The notes beneath the pieces are model-generated. The model was not told where the DNA came from and did no database searches. It saw only the letters and a program-made list of their open reading frames with translations. This document shows positions 6,884-7,857 of a DNA stretch of 7,857 bases, piece by piece; the first letter of the stretch is position 1; each line of letters opens with the position of its first letter. The stretch is from Candidatus Fibrimonadales bacterium (GTDB lineage: Bacteria; Fibrobacterota; Fibrobacteria; Fibrobacterales; Fibrobacteraceae), in assembly GCA_009777135.1 (NCBI GenBank), contig WRMM01000080.1, positions 1 to 7,857 of the forward strand, read 5' to 3'. Both the position numbers and the translations under genes were made by a program.

Positions 6884-6927
6884 GGGGTAGGTTTCCCCCT
6901 AGCCGCTACTTTGTGCGCGGCTACCCC
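6884..6927. repeat. Nested palindrome inside the 163-bp element
   Basis: GGGGTAG (6884-6890) is the reverse complement of CTACCCC (6921-6927), and TAGCCGC (6900-6906) of GCGGCTA (6917-6923). The two stems share bases 6921-6923 and therefore exclude each other. The arrangement and the G4/C4-TA words recall the thrS insertion. Confidence 0.6.
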
Positions 6928-6966
6928 CTCGTGCCCATCATTAAAACCAAAACATTCAACTTTGAA

Positions 6967-7000
<34 letters not shown>

Positions 7001-7017
7001 TAGGACTCCGATTAGCA

Positions 7018-7773
7018 ATGTTCTTCCTCCTAACATTAAGCTCCGCAATAGGTCTTGCTTTTGGGAATATTTTGATGAGCATTGGGTTGAGGGCGGCAGG
7101 TTCTGTTAAGTCTTTGGCTGTGAATAAATTTTGGCTTGGCGGCTTGTTTTTGAGCGTGGTTGCAACTTTGCTTTATTATACGGCAATAGCAAGGTATAAT
7201 ATAAGCCTGGTTCAGCCCTTTATGGCTTTGAACCCTGCGTTAACGGCTCTTTTGGGCTGGAAAATTTTAGGCGAAAAAATGACTCGCAAAATAGCTTTTG
7301 CAATAGCTTTGATTTTTGGCGGGCTTTTGATAGAAGGAACTTTGGCAGGCGAGGCTTCTGGCGGATTGCGTTCTGGAGAAATGCTTTGGCTTTATGCCGG
7401 AGCGGTGCTTGCATTGCTTGCTGTGGTTTGCCTTGTTTTTCGCAAAACAGAAATAACGGATTCTCTATGCGCAGGCGTTGGTTTTGGGCTTTCTGCGGTT
7501 TTTTACAAAAGCATTTCTTTAGACGGCTTGTTTCCGCCGCCTATTGATTTGCGCATCTTTGCCCTTGCCGCGCTTTATATAGCGGCATTTATCTGTTCGC
7601 AGCTTGGTCTGCGCAGAGGCAGAGCGTTATTTGTGATTCCTCTTTCTGCTGCCATCGGCTTGATTGTGCCGGTGCTAGGCGGCCTTGCTGTTTTTGGAGA
7701 GCCGTTTCCGCTTCAAAAAATAATCGTTGTGGTTTTGGTTTTCGCAGGTTCAATTTTATTTGTGAGGGATTAG
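7018..7773 (+). CDS. EamA/DMT-family inner-membrane transporter, substrate unknown
   Basis: The 251-residue product is almost wholly hydrophobic, with about nine predicted membrane segments. It shows the two halves typical of drug/metabolite transporters: a first half ending in ALNPALTALLGWKILGEKMT (70-89, E86) and a second ending near FGEPFP (E228) followed by a final helix. The cargo cannot be told from sequence. I chose ATG 7018 because a helix starts at once (MFFLLTLSS) and AGGA lies 12 bases upstream. A GTG at 6913 in the same frame would add 35 residues encoded by the repeat element, including STLNSQLSTLN, and is unlikely to be native. Length is slightly short for the family (commonly nearer 280-300). 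Confidence 0.85.
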   Translation: MFFLLTLSSAIGLAFGNILMSIGLRAAGSVKSLAVNKFWLGGLFLSVVATLLYYTAIARYNISLVQPFMALNPALTALLGWKILGEKMTRKIAFAIALIFGGLLIEGTLAGEASGGLRSGEMLWLYAGAVLALLAVVCLVFRKTEITDSLCAGVGFGLSAVFYKSISLDGLFPPPIDLRIFALAALYIAAFICSQLGLRRGRALFVIPLSAAIGLIVPVLGGLAVFGEPFPLQKIIVVVLVFAGSILFVRD

Positions 7774-7790
7774 GTAGAGAGTAAATATTT

Positions 7791-7854
7791 TATAGTAAGC
7801 AATGATTAACTCAATGCTTGGGTATGGGGTATAGGGTTTGGGGTATGGGCAATG
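7791..7854 (+). repeat. Composite intergenic repeat module, copy C
   Basis: TATAGTAA (7791-7798), four bases and TGATTAACT (7803-7811) match copy A at all named positions. Heptads GGGTATG, GGGTATA, GGGTTTG, GGGTATG and a degenerate GGCAATG follow from 7820. It lies 17 bp after the transporter stop, and the next gene is outside the window. No terminator is visible in 7774-7857. Confidence 0.7.
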
Positions 7855-7857
7855 CAA

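Overview
The window is a compact piece of bacterial chromosome. It holds five well-supported genes, one possible small ORF, and an unusual amount of short repetitive DNA in the gaps and in one coding sequence. Gene content (threonyl-tRNA synthetase, release factor 3, an exported Slt-type murein transglycosylase) points to a Gram-negative bacterium. I cannot name the lineage. Heptanucleotide arrays of this kind are best known from cyanobacteria (the STRR repeats), but nothing else here argues for a cyanobacterium, so taxonomy stays open.

Layout. Positions 1-102 hold a heptad-repeat hairpin and a 17-bp repeat downstream of thrS. Positions 103-2894 carry two minus-strand genes: an SDR oxidoreductase (2163-2894), then thrS (103-2079), which has its own promoter-like TATAAT. 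Positions 2895-3098 are a divergent control region with a good sigma70-type promoter pointing right, a G-rich heptad array and possibly a small ORF. Positions 3099-6832 are a tight two-gene unit, prfC then slt, with overlapping stop and start (ATGA). Positions 6833-7017 are almost filled by a 163-bp inverted-repeat element. Positions 7018-7773 encode an EamA/DMT-type membrane transporter. Positions 7774-7857 hold a third repeat module. No gene-free stretch exceeds about 205 bp.

The genes are mostly housekeeping. prfC and slt are probably co-transcribed and translationally coupled, but they share no obvious pathway. The most interesting content is the repeats. (1) A 63-bp palindromic element sits exactly in frame inside thrS, adding about 21 residues to the editing domain next to its catalytic Cys/His pair; this resembles in concept the Rickettsia palindromic elements. 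(2) A composite intergenic module (TATAGTAA, TGATT, then G-rich 7-bp repeats) occurs three times, two copies being inverted around thrS plus the SDR gene. (3) A 163-bp structure has 32-bp perfect inverted arms made of AGTTGAG heptads around a nested palindrome. All five heptad arrays are intergenic and share a 7-bp period although their sequences differ.
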